Assembly: GCF_018918325.1 (NCBI RefSeq)
Contig: NZ_JAHLQH010000036.1
Span: 62,001-126,000, forward strand
Reading direction: 5' to 3'
DNA from: Clostridium sp. MSJ-8
GTDB lineage: Bacteria > Bacillota > Clostridia > Clostridiales > Clostridiaceae
DNA length: 64,000 bases
Under the pieces are notes generated by a model, which saw only the letters and a program-made list of their open reading frames with translations, did not search any database and was not told where the DNA came from. Of the stretch, positions 57,030-64,000 are shown piece after piece. The position numbers were made by a program, and so were the translations under genes. Numbering within the stretch: the stretch's first letter is position 1; every line of letters starts with the position of its first letter.

Positions 57030-58205
57030 ATGAAAAGCACAACATTAGATAATGGCATGAAACTAATATATGAGAAGAGGAATTCTAATCTATCTTCTAT
57101 ATGTTTAGCATTAGAAGCAGGTGCAGTTATGGAAGATTCTATATATGGTGTAGCACATGCAGTAGAACATCTAGTATATAAAGGAACTATAACAAGAACT
57201 GAGGATGATATTAATGAAAAATTAGATAATATATTTGCTTTTCAGAATGCAATGACTAATTATCCTTATGTAATATATTATGGTTCTCTATTAAGTGAAG
57301 ATATAGAAGAAGGAATAGAATTATTCGCTGATATACTTATTAATCCTACTTTTACAGAAGAAGCATTTTGTGAAGAAATGAAGGTTGTTGTACAAGAACT
57401 ACAAGAATGGGATTCTGATTTAGAGCAATATTGTGAAGATAAATTATTTCTTAATGCAATAAATAATCGATTGAAATATCCTATAATAGGGAAAAAAACA
57501 ACTATACATAATATAAAAAATAAAGATGTAATAGAATTTTATAATAAGTTATATAATCCTGAAAATGCAGTTATATCAGTAGTTACTGATAGAGATGAAG
57601 AAGATGTAATAGATATAGTAAATAGACATTTTTCTATATGGAGTAAGAAAGAAAATACAAATAAAAAAGAGAATCCTAAAGAAATAAAATTAGGAATATA
57701 TACAGATGTAAAACATGGAAGTAACACTTCTAGAGTTGAAATAATAAGTGATATAAGTAACCTATCAGTAGAAGAAGTAGGTATTCTATATATATTTAAT
57801 GAGTATTATGGAAAAGGAGTTAATTCCTATATATTTAATGAATTAAGAACTAAAAGGTCTCTAGTATATGATGTATTAACTAGTATTAATTATGAGAAAC
57901 ATATAGGGCTATATAAGATATTCTTTAATACAGAAGAAAAAAATATTGATGAAGCTATAGAAGTTATAAGGAATATAGATAGAATAAATTATAATTCAAT
58001 TGATATAAATAAGATGATGAAACAATATAAATTAAAGAAATTGTTTAAAGAAGATCAAGGAATAGTTTTGGCAAAAGAATTAGCCATAAATAGTATATTA
58101 GGTAAGGAATATATTATTCCACAAGATATAACTATAGATGATATTAAGAATGTAGTGTCAAAGGTTTTTGGTAATATTGCGATACAAATAATTAAAGGGG
58201 AATAG
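57030..58205 (+). CDS. M16-family zinc peptidase, 391 aa
   Basis: ATG 57030 gives MKSTTLDNGMKLIYEKR, typical of family starts; a TTG at 56994 overlapping the maturase end is the alternative. The zinc site is intact: His43-x-x-Glu46-His47 in VAHAVEHLVYKGT, and Glu123 exactly 76 residues later in VVVQELQEW. A second, non-catalytic half follows (about 195-391) with R-x-x-x-Y-x-V form (LRTKRSLVYDVLTSIN). It has no signal peptide. Directly after a SCIFF maturase, it is a good candidate for removing the leader from the modified peptide; that is inference from position and from M16 enzymes in other RiPP pathways. Confidence 0.88.
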   Translation: MKSTTLDNGMKLIYEKRNSNLSSICLALEAGAVMEDSIYGVAHAVEHLVYKGTITRTEDDINEKLDNIFAFQNAMTNYPYVIYYGSLLSEDIEEGIELFADILINPTFTEEAFCEEMKVVVQELQEWDSDLEQYCEDKLFLNAINNRLKYPIIGKKTTIHNIKNKDVIEFYNKLYNPENAVISVVTDRDEEDVIDIVNRHFSIWSKKENTNKKENPKEIKLGIYTDVKHGSNTSRVEIISDISNLSVEEVGILYIFNEYYGKGVNSYIFNELRTKRSLVYDVLTSINYEKHIGLYKIFFNTEEKNIDEAIEVIRNIDRINYNSIDINKMMKQYKLKKLFKEDQGIVLAKELAINSILGKEYIIPQDITIDDIKNVVSKVFGNIAIQIIKGE

Positions 58206-58211
58206 AAGAAG

Positions 58212-59630
58212 ATGCCAGTTTTATTAAAAGCTTTGCTTCAATATAATAGTGAACATAATATACCATTTTCTATGCCAGGCAATAAAGCAGGAAAAGCCTT
58301 TCTTAGAGATAACATAGGAAGAGAATTTTATAATAAAATGAACACATTAGATATAACAGAAGTTGAACCTTTAGATAATCTACATAAACCTGAAGGAGTT
58401 ATAAAGGAAGCAGAAGAGAAATTAGCTAGATTATATAATGTTAAGAGAGCGTATTTTTGTGTAAATGGAAGTACAGGATCTAATATGGCAGCTATTTTTT
58501 CAGCTTTTAATGAAGGTGATGAGGTTATAGTAGAGAGAAATTGTCATAAGTCAGTATATAATGCAATTGTAATGAGAAAACTAAAAGTAACATATATTGA
58601 ACCTGTATTCTATGAGGATATATTCCTTCCCCCTAGTAGATATGAGATATATAAGGCATATGAGAAAAGCAATAATCCTAAAGGTATAATATTAACTTCA
58701 CCTAATTATTATGGGATAAGTTATGATGTTAAGGATATAATATTAGATTTAAAACTTAAAGGATTAAAGGTAATAGTAGATCAAGCACATGGTGCACATT
58801 ATGGAATATGTGATAATTTACCTATTTCTCTAGCATCTTTTTCAGACTATACTATAGTTAGTGCACATAAAACATTACCTGCTTTAACTAGTGGGTCGTA
58901 TCTTTTGGTAAATGATAATAATAAATATATAGATTATTACTATAGTGCTTTTATGACAACTTCACCTTCTTATCTTATAATGGCATCATTAGATTATAGC
59001 AGATATTATTTAGAGAGATATGGTATGGAAGACTATAAGAGATTAATCAATATAGCAGAACATTATAAAGATAAGATGAATTGTATACATGGAATAAAGG
59101 TTATTTCTAACGAAGATCTACAAGATGGATATGTTGTAGATAAGAGTAGATTTATAGTGAAGTTAGATAATGGATATAGTGGACATAAGTTACTTGAATA
59201 TTATAGAAATAATAAGATTCAATGTGAGATGGCATTTACATCAGGAGTGGTTATAATATTATCACCTTGCCAGGGAGAAGAAGAATTACAGAAGCTTTTA
59301 GAGGTAACAAGCAATGTCAATATGGAGAGTCTTAGATATAATAATGATTGTAGTATAACAAAAGGCAATTATATAGAATGTGAGAAGAGAAGAGAACCTT
59401 ATGAAGTTTTTCAGATGGAGAGTGAGGAAGTGCCGTTAGAAGATAGTGATGGAAGAATAGTATCAGAAGATATAATACCATATCCACCAGGAATACCTAT
59501 AATATGTGCAGGAGAAGTAATGAATAATGAGGTTATACATAGTATAAGAGAATATATAGATAACTCTCATTTGGTAATTGGAATTAATAACAATAATATA
59601 AATGTCATTAAGGATGCCACTCTTTTATAA
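58212..59630 (+). CDS. Orn/Lys/Arg decarboxylase family protein, 472 aa
   Basis: A PLP fold-type I amino acid decarboxylase of the short, Gram-positive kind (compare SpeA/YaaO, about 480-490 aa), lacking the N-terminal wing domain of E. coli enzymes. Motifs: SMPGNKAG at the start (H/N-x-P-G-H/N-x-x-G), NGSTGSNMAA (phosphate-binding region), VDQAHGAHYG (cofactor Asp), and the cofactor Lys220 in SAHKTLPALT. The C-terminal domain has YPPGIPIICAGE. Product: a polyamine such as cadaverine or agmatine. It starts 6 bases after the M16 stop, so is probably co-transcribed. Confidence 0.9.
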   Translation: MPVLLKALLQYNSEHNIPFSMPGNKAGKAFLRDNIGREFYNKMNTLDITEVEPLDNLHKPEGVIKEAEEKLARLYNVKRAYFCVNGSTGSNMAAIFSAFNEGDEVIVERNCHKSVYNAIVMRKLKVTYIEPVFYEDIFLPPSRYEIYKAYEKSNNPKGIILTSPNYYGISYDVKDIILDLKLKGLKVIVDQAHGAHYGICDNLPISLASFSDYTIVSAHKTLPALTSGSYLLVNDNNKYIDYYYSAFMTTSPSYLIMASLDYSRYYLERYGMEDYKRLINIAEHYKDKMNCIHGIKVISNEDLQDGYVVDKSRFIVKLDNGYSGHKLLEYYRNNKIQCEMAFTSGVVIILSPCQGEEELQKLLEVTSNVNMESLRYNNDCSITKGNYIECEKRREPYEVFQMESEEVPLEDSDGRIVSEDIIPYPPGIPIICAGEVMNNEVIHSIREYIDNSHLVIGINNNNINVIKDATLL

Positions 59631-59654
59631 AAAATATAAAAGAGTGGTATTTTA
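59617..59654 (+). terminator. Terminator overlapping the decarboxylase stop
   Basis: A perfect 13-bp stem CCACTCTTTTATA (59617-59629) / TATAAAAGAGTGG (59635-59647), which includes the TAA stop; a short T-run follows (TATTTT). Confidence 0.7.
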
Positions 59655-59679
59655 CAAATGCAAAAAAAATCTATATAAT
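59651..59679 (+). promoter_or_regulatory. Probable promoter of the aminotransferase/Lrp operon
   Basis: TTTACA (59651-59656), 17-base spacer, TATAAT (59674-59679), 46 bases before the start of the first aminotransferase. Confidence 0.6.
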
Positions 59680-59725
59680 GAGTTACATATGATAGAATGA
59701 AAAAATAAGAGAGGTGGAGGTTAGC

Positions 59726-60910
59726 ATGATAGCTGATAGAATGAAGGCTTTAGTTAATAATAGTTCAATTATTAGGGCTATGTTTGAAGAAGGAAAGAGA
59801 TTATCTGATATATATGGGGAAGAAAATGTTTATGATTATAGTATAGGAAATCCTAACGTAGAGCCTCCAGAACAAGTAAGACAATCAGTTATAGACATAT
59901 TGAGAGAAGAACCTCAGAATCTAGTACATGGATATATGAATAATTCAGGATATGAAGATGTAAGAGGCAGTATAGCAGAGTTTATTAATAGAACTCAAGG
60001 AACTGACATTGATTTTAGTAATATTATTATGACAGTAGGTGCAGCAGGGGGACTTAATATAATCTTAAAGTCTATAATAAATCCAGGGGATGAAGTTATA
60101 ACAATATCACCATATTTTGGAGAGTATAATAATTATGTTAATAATTTTGATGGTAAATTAATTGAAGTTAAAGCAGATACAAAAGATTTTCAACCTAACT
60201 TTGAGGAATTCGAGAAGGCAATAAATCCTAAGACTAAAGCAGTAATAATAAATAATCCTAACAATCCTACAGGAGTTGTATATTCAGAAGCATCAATACA
60301 GAAGATGGCAGATATTTTAAATGCAAAACAAAAAGAATATAACACAGATATATTTATTATTAGTGATGAACCTTATAGAGAGTTAGTTTATGATGATGTT
60401 AAAATACCATATATATTGAATTATTATGATAATTCATTCATAGGATATTCGTATAGTAAGTCATTATCTCTTCCTGGAGAGAGAATAGGATATGTTGTTA
60501 TTAGCAATAAGATGTCAGATATAGAAAACATAAAGGTAGCTTTAAATGTAGCAAATAGAATATTAGGATTTGTTAATGCACCTTCGTTATTCCAAAGGGT
60601 AATTGCTAGAAATCTAGGTGTTACTACAGATATGACTACTTATAGAGAAAATAGAGATATTTTATATAAACATCTTACTTCATTAGGTTTTGAGATGGTG
60701 AAACCAGAAGGAACATTCTATATGTTCCCTAAGTCATTAATTCCAGATGATGTAGCTTTTGCAGAAGCAGCGAAGAAATATAATCTATTAATTGTGCCAG
60801 GATCATCTTTCGGATGTCCAGGATATTTTAGACTTTCATATTGTATAAGCACTGAGAAGGTGAAGAATTCATTACAAGCTTTTACCAAACTAGCTGAAGA
60901 ATTTAAGTAA
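59726..60910 (+). CDS. Class I/II PLP aminotransferase, 394 aa
   Basis: ATG 59726 lies 5 bases after GGAGG; a GTG four codons earlier overlaps that site. Family motifs: YSIGNPNVEPP near the start, the N-N-P-N-N-P-T-G motif (IINNPNNPTG), SDEPYREL and the cofactor Lys245 in SYSKSLSLPGERIGY. The arginine for the substrate carboxylate is in YFRLSYCIS. It transfers an amino group to a keto acid such as pyruvate or 2-oxoglutarate; the substrate is not clear. It is the first gene of a three-gene set with an Lrp/AsnC regulator and a second aminotransferase. Confidence 0.9.
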   Translation: MIADRMKALVNNSSIIRAMFEEGKRLSDIYGEENVYDYSIGNPNVEPPEQVRQSVIDILREEPQNLVHGYMNNSGYEDVRGSIAEFINRTQGTDIDFSNIIMTVGAAGGLNIILKSIINPGDEVITISPYFGEYNNYVNNFDGKLIEVKADTKDFQPNFEEFEKAINPKTKAVIINNPNNPTGVVYSEASIQKMADILNAKQKEYNTDIFIISDEPYRELVYDDVKIPYILNYYDNSFIGYSYSKSLSLPGERIGYVVISNKMSDIENIKVALNVANRILGFVNAPSLFQRVIARNLGVTTDMTTYRENRDILYKHLTSLGFEMVKPEGTFYMFPKSLIPDDVAFAEAAKKYNLLIVPGSSFGCPGYFRLSYCISTEKVKNSLQAFTKLAEEFK

Positions 60911-60932
60911 TATTTTTAGTGGAGGGTTATTT

Positions 60933-61415
60933 ATGGATGAGATTTTGGAAATATTAGAAGATAATTGTAGATATTCAGATGAACAGATTGCAGTAATGAC
61001 AGGCAAAACTGTTCAAGAAGTAAGAGATGCTATAAGAGAATATGAAGAAAAAAATATAATAGCAGGATATACTGCACTTATTAATTGGGAGAATACAGGA
61101 ACAGAAACAGTAACTGCACTTATAGAGGTTAAGATAACTCCTCAAAGAGACGAAGGATTTGATAAAGTAGCAGAGAGAATATATAGATTTGATAAAGTTA
61201 AAGCTTGTTATCTTATGAGCTCAGGTGGATTTGATCTTACAGTTATAGTAGAAGGTAAGACAATGAAAGAAGTTGCTTTATTTGTATCTAATTCTCTTGC
61301 ATGTCAAGAATATGTAACAGGTACAGCTACTCACTTTGTCCTAAAAAAATACAAAGATCATGGAACAGAATTTAAAGAAAGAAAGCCAATAAGTAGGGAG
61401 GATATTTTTGTATGA
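60933..61415 (+). CDS. Lrp/AsnC-family transcriptional regulator, 160 aa
   Basis: A winged HTH at residues about 1-50 (YSDEQIAVMTGKTVQEVRDA, then IREYEEKNIIAGYTALIN) is followed by the AsnC-type ligand-binding ferredoxin-like domain with KVKACYLMSSGGFDLTVIVE, where G-x-x-D is the family signature. It responds to amino acids and would control the two flanking aminotransferases. Its stop overlaps the ATG of the next gene by 4 bases. In many clostridia this regulator/aminotransferase pair is conserved. Confidence 0.92.
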   Translation: MDEILEILEDNCRYSDEQIAVMTGKTVQEVRDAIREYEEKNIIAGYTALINWENTGTETVTALIEVKITPQRDEGFDKVAERIYRFDKVKACYLMSSGGFDLTVIVEGKTMKEVALFVSNSLACQEYVTGTATHFVLKKYKDHGTEFKERKPISREDIFV

Positions 61416-62581
61416 TACCAGAGAAAATGATAAGAAAAAATGTATTAGAAATGCCTCCTTCAGGTATAAGAAAATATTTCGATTTAATAAATGAAATGGA
61501 TGATGCGATATCATTAGGCGTTGGAGAACCAGACTTCTTAACTCCTTGGAATGTAACAGAGGCTGGAATATATTCTCTAGAACAAGGAAATACTCATTAT
61601 TCTTCTAATGCAGGATATATTGAACTTAGAGAAGAAATAGCAAAATATCTACAGAGGTATAATCTTTATTACAATCCAACTGATGAGATAATTGTAACAG
61701 TAGGTGGAAGTGAAGGGATAGATATTGCGCTTAGAGCATTAGTAGGACCAGGAGATGAAGTTATAATTCCGGAACCTAGTTTTGTTGCTTACAAAGGTTG
61801 TACAGCATTTACTGGCGCAACATCAGTGACTATAGATTTGAAACAAGAAAATGAATTTAAGCTTACTGCAGAACAATTAGAAGCAGCTATAACTGATAGA
61901 ACTAAGGTTGTTATTATGCCATTTCCTAACAATCCAACAGGGGCTGTAATGACTAGAGAAGAACTTGAACCTATTGTAGAAGTCCTTAAGGATAAAGACA
62001 TAGTTGTTATTTCTGATGAAATATATTCAGAACTTAATTATGGAGAAGAAGAACATGTATCTATTGCTAGTTTTGAAGAAATGAGAGATAGAACATTAGT
62101 TGTAAATGGATTTTCAAAATCTTACGCTATGACAGGTTGGAGATTGGGATATTTGTGTGGTAATAAGGAATTTATATCTCAAATGAAGAAGATTCATCAA
62201 TATGCAATTATGTGTTCACCAACAACTGCACAATATGCAGCACTAGAGGCGCTTAAGCATTCTAGAGAATCAGTAGATAAGATGGTTAGAGAATATAATA
62301 GAAGAAGAAGACTTTTATTTACTGGATTTAAAGAAATGGGATTAGAATGTTTTGAACCACTTGGAGCTTTCTATATGTTCCCATGTATAAAATCTACAGG
62401 ATTAACATCAGAAGAATTCTGTGAGAAATTATTGGTTGAGGAAAAGGTTCTAGTTATTCCGGGAACAGCATTTGGAGAATGTGGAGAAGGATATGTAAGA
62501 GCATGTTATGCATCTTCAACTGAAGACATTATAGAAGCGATTAAGAGAATGAAGGCTTTTGTGGAACGTTATAGAAAATAA
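61412..62581 (+). CDS. Class I/II PLP aminotransferase, Lrp-linked, 389 aa
   Basis: Translationally coupled to the Lrp gene. Motifs: SLGVGEPDFLTPWNVTEAG near residue 35, VTVGGSEGIDIALRAL, FPNNPTGAVM, ISDEIYSEL and the cofactor Lys236 in GFSKSYAMTGWRLGY, with YVRACYASS for the carboxylate-binding Arg. This is the aspartate/aromatic aminotransferase-type (AspC/PatA-like) fold I group. The first aminotransferase of the operon is a clearly different paralogue. Confidence 0.92.
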   Translation: MIPEKMIRKNVLEMPPSGIRKYFDLINEMDDAISLGVGEPDFLTPWNVTEAGIYSLEQGNTHYSSNAGYIELREEIAKYLQRYNLYYNPTDEIIVTVGGSEGIDIALRALVGPGDEVIIPEPSFVAYKGCTAFTGATSVTIDLKQENEFKLTAEQLEAAITDRTKVVIMPFPNNPTGAVMTREELEPIVEVLKDKDIVVISDEIYSELNYGEEEHVSIASFEEMRDRTLVVNGFSKSYAMTGWRLGYLCGNKEFISQMKKIHQYAIMCSPTTAQYAALEALKHSRESVDKMVREYNRRRRLLFTGFKEMGLECFEPLGAFYMFPCIKSTGLTSEEFCEKLLVEEKVLVIPGTAFGECGEGYVRACYASSTEDIIEAIKRMKAFVERYRK

Positions 62582-62660
62582 GTCTTTATATATTTTATAA
62601 AAAATCAATTAATACTTATTATATGAATGGTATAGGTATATTTAAGTACTTATAAATAAA

Positions 62661-62737
62661 AAATTAAGTTAGCTAAATGTTGTAAACTTATTAAAACTAA
62701 AACAGTACAACATTTTTAATGCTAGCTTAATTTTTTT
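62661..62737 (+). terminator. Terminator with nested hairpin, third copy of the design
   Basis: Outer stem AAATTAAGTTAGC (62661-62673) / GCTAGCTTAATTT (62721-62733, one G-T pair); inner stem AAATGTTGTA (62675-62684) / TACAACATTT (62706-62715); T-run after. The gap 62582-62894 holds this and the promoter below. Confidence 0.8.
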
Positions 62738-62757
62738 ACTCTCTAGTAAATTATATT

Positions 62758-62786
62758 TTGTTTGTAGTTTTTAAAATTGTTATAAT
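62758..62786 (+). promoter_or_regulatory. Possible promoter of the permease gene
   Basis: TTGTTT (62758-62763), 17-base spacer, TATAAT (62781-62786). A second candidate, TTGAGA 62830 with TATAAT 62855-62860 (19-base spacer), is also possible. I saw no purine-riboswitch core. Confidence 0.45.
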
Positions 62787-62894
62787 AGCTAAAAAAATCA
62801 GAAAAAAATATACGAAAAAATGACGAAAATTGAGATTTTATTCTTTATATATGATATAATTGCGATATTAACGACAAAATAGGAGGAAATGTGA

Positions 62895-64000
62895 GTGGAT
62901 AACAATCAGAATATAAGCAATAATGAAGGATTATTATTCAAAATAGATGATAAACCAAAGATGATGACTAGAATCATTCTTGGATTTCAGAATATTTTTG
63001 CAGCGTTTGGTGGTATTATTGCAGTTCCGTTAGTTATATGTAGTGCTCTTGGACTAGATGCGAAGACATCAACACAAGTTTTAAGTGCTACAATATTAGC
63101 TTCAGGTCTTGCAACTATAATACAGAGTAGAGGAATATGGAAGATAGGTGCTAGAGTTCCTACTATTATGGGAACAGATTTTACTTTTGTTGCACCAGCT
63201 TTATCAATTGGAAGTATGCCGGGGATAATTGGAGCAACTATAATAGGTTCTATTGTGGAGGTTGTACTTAGCTTTTTTATTAAGCCGCTACTTAAGCTAT
63301 TTCCACCACTTGTTACAGGTACAGTTGTTTGTCTTATAGGATTAACTCTTATTCCTGTATCTATGGATTGGGCAGCAGGTGGATCAGGAAGTGCTGATTA
63401 TGGTAGTTTGAGGAATATAGCAATAGCAATGATTGTTATGATAATAACTATATTACTTAATAGGTATGGAAAGGGAATAATAAGTTCAGCATCTATACTT
63501 ATAGGTATGATTGTAGGATATATAATATGTATTCCGTTAGGTATGGTTGATTTTACAACAGTAAAAGAAGCTTCATGGATAGCTTTTCCTAATATATTTA
63601 AGTATGGTGTGGATTTTGATGTAAATAACATTATAGCATTTATACCAGCTTATATTGTAACGACCATAGAGACAGTGGGATGTTTATCATCTATATGTGA
63701 AGTATCTGGAGTAAAGGCAGAAGATAAGGTAATTGGAAGAGGTGTATTATCAGATGGTATTGGAAGTGCAGTGGCAGGAGCACTTGGAACTTTCCCTAAT
63801 ACAACCTTTAGTCAAAATGTTAGTTTAATACCGCTTACTAGAAATGCAAGTAGAAGTGTAGCTATAATGGCAGGTATTATATTAGTAGGTTTAGGAGTAC
63901 TCCCAAAATTCGCTGCACTTATAAATATAATGCCATCACCTGTACTAGGTGGAGTTGGAATAGTTATGTTTGGAACTATTGCAGCTGCAGGTATCAGAAC
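62895..64000 (+). CDS. NCS2 uracil/xanthine permease, 3' end missing (partial)
   Basis: GTG 62895 follows AGGAGG at 8-base spacing; a GTG four bases earlier runs into a stop after three codons. About 368 codons are in the window. Family features: FQNIFAAFGGIIAVPLVICS in the first helix, the helix PTIMGTDFTFVAPALSIGSM (substrate region), and VTTIETVGCLSSICEVSGV and LGTFPNTTFSQNVSLIPLT with the family's E-x-x-G and N-x-x-x-F-S-Q-N motifs. It carries purines or pyrimidines with H+ across the membrane; xanthine/uric acid or uracil cannot be separated without the whole protein. Confidence 0.92.
   Translation, partial: MDNNQNISNNEGLLFKIDDKPKMMTRIILGFQNIFAAFGGIIAVPLVICSALGLDAKTSTQVLSATILASGLATIIQSRGIWKIGARVPTIMGTDFTFVAPALSIGSMPGIIGATIIGSIVEVVLSFFIKPLLKLFPPLVTGTVVCLIGLTLIPVSMDWAAGGSGSADYGSLRNIAIAMIVMIITILLNRYGKGIISSASILIGMIVGYIICIPLGMVDFTTVKEASWIAFPNIFKYGVDFDVNNIIAFIPAYIVTTIETVGCLSSICEVSGVKAEDKVIGRGVLSDGIGSAVAGALGTFPNTTFSQNVSLIPLTRNASRSVAIMAGIILVGLGVLPKFAALINIMPSPVLGGVGIVMFGTIAAAGIR

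Noticed and set aside
62582-62894. Purine riboswitch before the NCS2 permease gene
   Set aside because: I looked for the conserved core of the purine aptamer and for an anti-terminator arrangement and saw only the terminator at 62661 and promoter-like boxes.

Overview
The window is AT-rich DNA with heavy use of AGA and ATA codons, strong AGGAGG-type ribosome binding sites, and short hairpins with T-runs as terminators. It also carries a SCIFF peptide (six cysteines in forty-five residues) with its radical SAM maturase, which is a marker of Clostridia. I read it as a chromosomal segment of an anaerobic clostridial Firmicute and cannot name the species. Nearly every gene is on the + strand. The one clear exception is a MATE transporter gene.

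Region 1 (1-19.6 kb) is a long operon-like block that looks like the spike, baseplate and effector part of a phage-tail-like or type VI-like secretion apparatus. It holds the end of a TPR-like protein, two unassigned proteins (the second with a tail-protein-I-like C-terminus), an 881-residue Hsp70/actin-fold ATPase and a possible fibre-like protein. After a terminator come two free-standing VgrG-like spikes, a possible effector chaperone, a pentapeptide-repeat protein, a DUF1629/Imm11-like protein and a DUF4280 PAAR-like tip. It ends in a 2462-residue protein joining a VgrG-like head, hydrophobic segments, a YD-repeat (Rhs) cage and an HNH nuclease tip, with a SUKH-type immunity gene behind it. 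No tube, sheath or sheath-recycling ATPase is visible. If they exist they lie to the left of the window.

Region 2 (19.7-25.1 kb) is an array of silent or decaying toxin cassettes. Each carries a copied end of the Rhs core; two still have an intact alternative toxin tip without a start codon, and most have immunity-type genes (SUKH, TPR, and proteins resembling catalytically dead ABC ATPases). A duplicated 90-bp element with two hairpins, an IS110-type transposase remnant and several deletion scars lie among them. This is the richest part of the window for new biology.

Region 3 (25.2-41.0 kb) has a membrane acyltransferase, a GH13 alpha-glucosidase, and then a promoter driving a PP2C phosphatase, a membrane Ser/Thr kinase, a membrane protein with a repeated Thr-rich acidic tail, and a secreted 3126-residue Ig-like repeat surface protein. 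Region 4 (41.3-48.4 kb) is mostly metabolic: glycogen phosphorylase, a GT-C-type membrane glycosyltransferase, a GNAT acetyltransferase, type I 3-dehydroquinate dehydratase, a Nudix hydrolase and a methyltransferase.

Region 5 (48.4-51.5 kb) is mostly non-coding: a 206-bp imperfect palindrome around a terminator, three ~412-bp direct repeats, an Rpn-family nuclease gene and a further partial repeat. Region 6 (51.5-64 kb) has the MATE transporter, an L,D-transpeptidase, a DMT transporter, the SCIFF peptide/maturase with an M16 peptidase, an Orn/Lys/Arg decarboxylase, two class I aminotransferases around an Lrp/AsnC regulator, and a truncated NCS2 nucleobase permease. I saw no rRNA, tRNA or CRISPR array.
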